Assembly (NCBI GenBank): GCA_964543195.1
Contig: CAZIXF010000019.1
Location: 22,004 to 86,003, forward strand
Origin: JAGTVG01 sp964543195
GTDB lineage: Bacteria > Bacteroidota > Bacteroidia > Cytophagales > Cyclobacteriaceae
Length of the DNA stretch: 64,000 nt
Reading direction: 5' to 3'
Shown here: positions 61,437 to 64,000 of the stretch, piece by piece
How positions within the stretch are numbered: position 1 is the stretch's first letter
Layout: every line of letters starts with the position of its first letter
Notes under the pieces: generated by a model
Seen by the model: only the letters and a program-made list of their open reading frames with translations
Databases searched by the model: none
What the model was told of the DNA's origin: nothing
Program-made: the position numbers and the translations under genes

Positions 61437-63938
61437 ATGCCGGAAAATAATTTGAGAAAGTTTTATCTGGGTATCGTGTTGCCATCAATTGTGGCAATAG
61501 CGCTATTTATCATTTCCATTTTCGCGATCATTCTTCCGTCTTTTGAGCGCAATATCATGGATCGAAAGAAGGAAATGATCAGTGAACTCACCAATACAGC
61601 CTGGAGTCTGCTCGAAGAATATCATCTGGAATATGTTAACGATAAATTTTCTCTTGAAGAAGCTCAGCAACAAGCGGCTTCCAGGATCAAGCAGATAAGG
61701 TATGGGGAAGAGCACAAGGATTACTTCTGGATCATTGATATGCATCCAAGGATGATCATGCACCCTTATACTACTGAATTGATCGGTTCGGATTTATCTG
61801 AATATAAGGATCCAAATGGAAAACGCTTGTTTGTCGAAGCAACAAAGATTGTAGAGGAACAAGACGAGGGCTTTATTGATTATATGTGGCAATGGAAGGA
61901 TGACTCTACCAGGATTGTCCCCAAACTTTCCTATGTGAAGGAGTTTGAGCCCTGGGGGTGGATTGTAGGTACGGGTATATACCTTGAAGATGTAAAGGAG
62001 GAGATCTGGACTATCAAAAAGCGATTGATTGGCATATCTCTCTTTATTTCATTGACGATAAGCATCATCTTGCTTTTTGTGATGCGGGAGAGCCTGAAAA
62101 TTGAAAAGAAACGAAAAATTGCTGAATCGGAGTTATTGCTTTCAAAGCAGAAGTACAAATCATTGGTGGAGGCTTCAACTGAGGGCACCTTAATGATCCT
62201 TGATAAAAAGATCATTTTCTCCAATGCCAAATTCAATCAGATGGTGGGCTATGATAATTCTGAGATTACGGACCTTGAAATTGAGGATATTTTTGAGTTG
62301 GATTGGGAAGGTATTATCTCTTCCATAACGAACGCACAAAAATCCTTATCGATCGAGACGAAAATTAAGCTCAAGAATGGAAAGGAAAAAGATGTTATTA
62401 TTTCCATCTCCCAGATCAATTATGCCAACGACAAGGGATACATTGTGATCACCAAGGAGTTGTCGGCCCAAAAACAAATAGAAAAAGAGACAGAGCATCT
62501 GGCTGGCGAATTGCAGACCTCATTGCTTCTGATGAACCAACCGATTAAGCCACTGATTAACGACATACTCAAGTGTTCCGCCAATACACCCATCAGCTCT
62601 GCTGCAAAATTGATGACTAAAAGAAGGAGAAAAATACTCTTTGTACATCAGGATCAACATATTATTGGCGTGGTGAATGATAGCGACCTCAAGAAAAGGG
62701 TTTTAGCCCTGGGACTCGATACCGGTCAGCCAGTCATGAACATTATGACCTCACCAATCATTACCATCAGCAGAAATGCCCTGATGTATGAGGCTATTTT
62801 ATTGATCAATAGCAAAAAAATATCTCACCTGGCCACAACCGACGAGGACGGTACGATTGTAGGAGTGATTAGTCTGGAGGCCATCACCGGTTTGCAACAA
62901 AATTCTGTCAGTTACCTGATCAAGGAAATAGAAGTGGCCGAGGGTGTTGATCAACTGACCAGAATTCATCAAAGAGTTCCGGTTCTGGTGAATGCCCTCA
63001 TTGAAAGTGGTGATAAAACACAGAACATCACCCGGATTATCACCTCTGTATCAGATGCCATTACCAAAAGGATCATCTCATTGGCTATCGAAGACCATGG
63101 AGCACCTCCCTGTGATTTTGCATTTATGGTAATGGGTAGCGAAGGGAGAAAAGAACAGACCCTGGTGACTGATCAGGATAATGCGATCATTTTTGAAGAG
63201 ACCGACAATCCTGAGGAAGCAAAAGAATACTTCCTGAAGCTTGGAAAGCATATTTGTGGTAATCTCAATGAAGTTGGCTATGAATATTGCGAAGGAGGGA
63301 TCATGGCTGAAAATCCAAAATGGACACGATCTGTGTCAGGGTGGAAAGATCATTTTTCAGTTTGGATCAATGATAGTGATCCTCAAAGCATTCTGGAAGC
63401 AAGTATATTTTTTGATTTTCGTAGTGTATCCGGAAATGAGACCCTGGTCAATAAACTGAGAAATCATGTGAATGAATTGACGGATAATAAATCAGTATTT
63501 TTCTATCACCTGGCGCAATCAATCACCAAATACAAAGCTCCTTTAAGCCTTTTTGGGAAAATTATCGATAAGGAGCATTCAGGAGATCAGGTTAATCTGG
63601 ATATTAAAAAGGTGCTTCTGCCAATCACCGGTTTTATTAGATTGTATGCCTTATACCACAAAATTGAAGAAACCAACTCTTTAGCTCGAATAAGGCAACT
63701 CTACCAAAACGAGCATATTAGCAAGGATATGTATGAAGAGCTTGTATTATCATACAATTACCTGATGCAATTGCGGTTCAGATTTCAGTCTATAAATATT
63801 CTACAGGGCCAAAAGCCGGATAATATGGTGGATGTAAATAATCTCACTCATATCGAAGTGAGTACCGTTAAGAAAATTTTTGGAGAGATCGGAAACCTTC
63901 AGACTAAACTGAATTTCGATTTTAAAGGGACTATTTAG
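61437..63938 (+). CDS. Cache-PAS-CBS-DUF294 sensor with nucleotidyltransferase domain
   Basis: 833 residues. Order of parts: membrane helix (about 8-32); extracytoplasmic sCache_2-like sensor (about 60-185, with EEHKDYFWIIDMHPRMIMHP, LIGSDLSEYKDPNGK, FEPWGWIVGTGIY); second helix (about 195-217); PAS (about 235-350, SLVEASTEGTLMIL, NAKFNQMVGYDNSEI); CBS pair (about 375-490, HIIGVVNDSDLKKR, IVGVISLEAITG); DUF294 nucleotidyltransferase (FMVMGSEGRKEQTLVTDQDNAIIFEE with the G-S and D-x-D residues retained, about 560-590) and the DUF294 C-terminal helical domain (about 690-825). CBS-DUF294 proteins usually accompany VC_2705 symporters as soluble regulators; here a sensor is fused. MITE copy C begins 11 bp after the stop. 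Confidence 0.88.
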   Translation: MPENNLRKFYLGIVLPSIVAIALFIISIFAIILPSFERNIMDRKKEMISELTNTAWSLLEEYHLEYVNDKFSLEEAQQQAASRIKQIRYGEEHKDYFWIIDMHPRMIMHPYTTELIGSDLSEYKDPNGKRLFVEATKIVEEQDEGFIDYMWQWKDDSTRIVPKLSYVKEFEPWGWIVGTGIYLEDVKEEIWTIKKRLIGISLFISLTISIILLFVMRESLKIEKKRKIAESELLLSKQKYKSLVEASTEGTLMILDKKIIFSNAKFNQMVGYDNSEITDLEIEDIFELDWEGIISSITNAQKSLSIETKIKLKNGKEKDVIISISQINYANDKGYIVITKELSAQKQIEKETEHLAGELQTSLLLMNQPIKPLINDILKCSANTPISSAAKLMTKRRRKILFVHQDQHIIGVVNDSDLKKRVLALGLDTGQPVMNIMTSPIITISRNALMYEAILLINSKKISHLATTDEDGTIVGVISLEAITGLQQNSVSYLIKEIEVAEGVDQLTRIHQRVPVLVNALIESGDKTQNITRIITSVSDAITKRIISLAIEDHGAPPCDFAFMVMGSEGRKEQTLVTDQDNAIIFEETDNPEEAKEYFLKLGKHICGNLNEVGYEYCEGGIMAENPKWTRSVSGWKDHFSVWINDSDPQSILEASIFFDFRSVSGNETLVNKLRNHVNELTDNKSVFFYHLAQSITKYKAPLSLFGKIIDKEHSGDQVNLDIKKVLLPITGFIRLYALYHKIEETNSLARIRQLYQNEHISKDMYEELVLSYNYLMQLRFRFQSINILQGQKPDNMVDVNNLTHIEVSTVKKIFGEIGNLQTKLNFDFKGTI

Positions 63939-63948
63939 ATCCGGGTTC

Positions 63949-64000
63949 TTAACCCCGATTATTCATAAACCATTCTCAAAATAAACCGTTTTTACTATTT
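63949..64000 (-). mobile_element. TTAA-flanked MITE, copy C (inverted, cut by window end)
   Basis: 52 bp identical to the right end of copies A and B in reverse orientation, except one base at 63987 (a third allele at the position where A and B also differ). It begins TTAACCCC 11 bp after the stop of the Cache-PAS-CBS-DUF294 gene and runs off the window. Confidence 0.85.

Overview
The window looks like a chromosomal segment of a Bacteroidota bacterium, probably in the Bacteroidales/Marinilabiliales neighbourhood (the order is an inference). Supporting signs are a type IX secretion (type B) sorting domain, a TonB-dependent receptor, a PorT-like barrel protein, several Tat-signal catabolic enzymes, weak Shine-Dalgarno sequences, and many promoters with the Bacteroidota -7 box TAnnTTTG. 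No rRNA operon, phage or CRISPR array is present. There is one tRNA, tRNA-Leu(CAG).

Layout. 0-31.5 kb is mostly core genome: partial amidohydrolase, thioredoxin-like protein, tRNA-Leu, lipoamide dehydrogenase, FabG, a vWA membrane protein, a PLP sulfur-amino-acid enzyme, an MscS channel, L-serine dehydratase, a TonB receptor, SppA, FolK, FabD, a large gliding/T9SS-type surface protein, the sdhCAB operon, and an RlmL-like methyltransferase. 31.5-38.7 kb is looser, with repeats, a phosphoribosyltransferase, an MG2/TonB-plug protein, a phosphotransferase, a divergent PRPP synthetase and a fused KaiC/histidine-kinase remnant. 38.7-52.8 kb is a catabolic island: two sulfatases, two Gfo/Idh/MocA oxidoreductases, two Tat-type sugar isomerases, a DUF6807 protein, an enolase-superfamily enzyme, and two glycosidase-like exported proteins. 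It has no SusC/SusD pair. 53.2-55.5 kb holds creD with a winged-helix regulator and a membrane protein, and one palindromic operator-like site is repeated in front of two of these genes. 55.8-63.9 kb, visibly more A+T rich, is a six-gene locus: an enlarged DUF4212-type symporter small subunit, an SSS sodium symporter, a TPR protein, an outer-membrane porin, a metallophosphoesterase, and one protein joining Cache, PAS, CBS-pair and DUF294 nucleotidyltransferase domains.

The most notable structural finding is a 235-bp non-coding element with 21-bp imperfect terminal inverted repeats. It occurs at 8153-8387, 31860-32094 and, inverted and cut by the window end, at 63949-64000. The first two copies differ at only 2 of 235 positions. 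Removing the first copy together with one TTAA restores an uninterrupted 161-residue reading frame, so the element duplicated TTAA on insertion and broke a gene. It behaves like a MITE with piggyBac/IS1380-like TTAA targeting.

The most interesting candidate biological system is the 55.8-63.9 kb locus. It reads as an envelope-spanning sodium-coupled uptake route for a small organic acid. Its sensor/regulator combines on one chain an extracytoplasmic Cache sensor and the CBS-DUF294 module that elsewhere accompanies this symporter family as a soluble protein.
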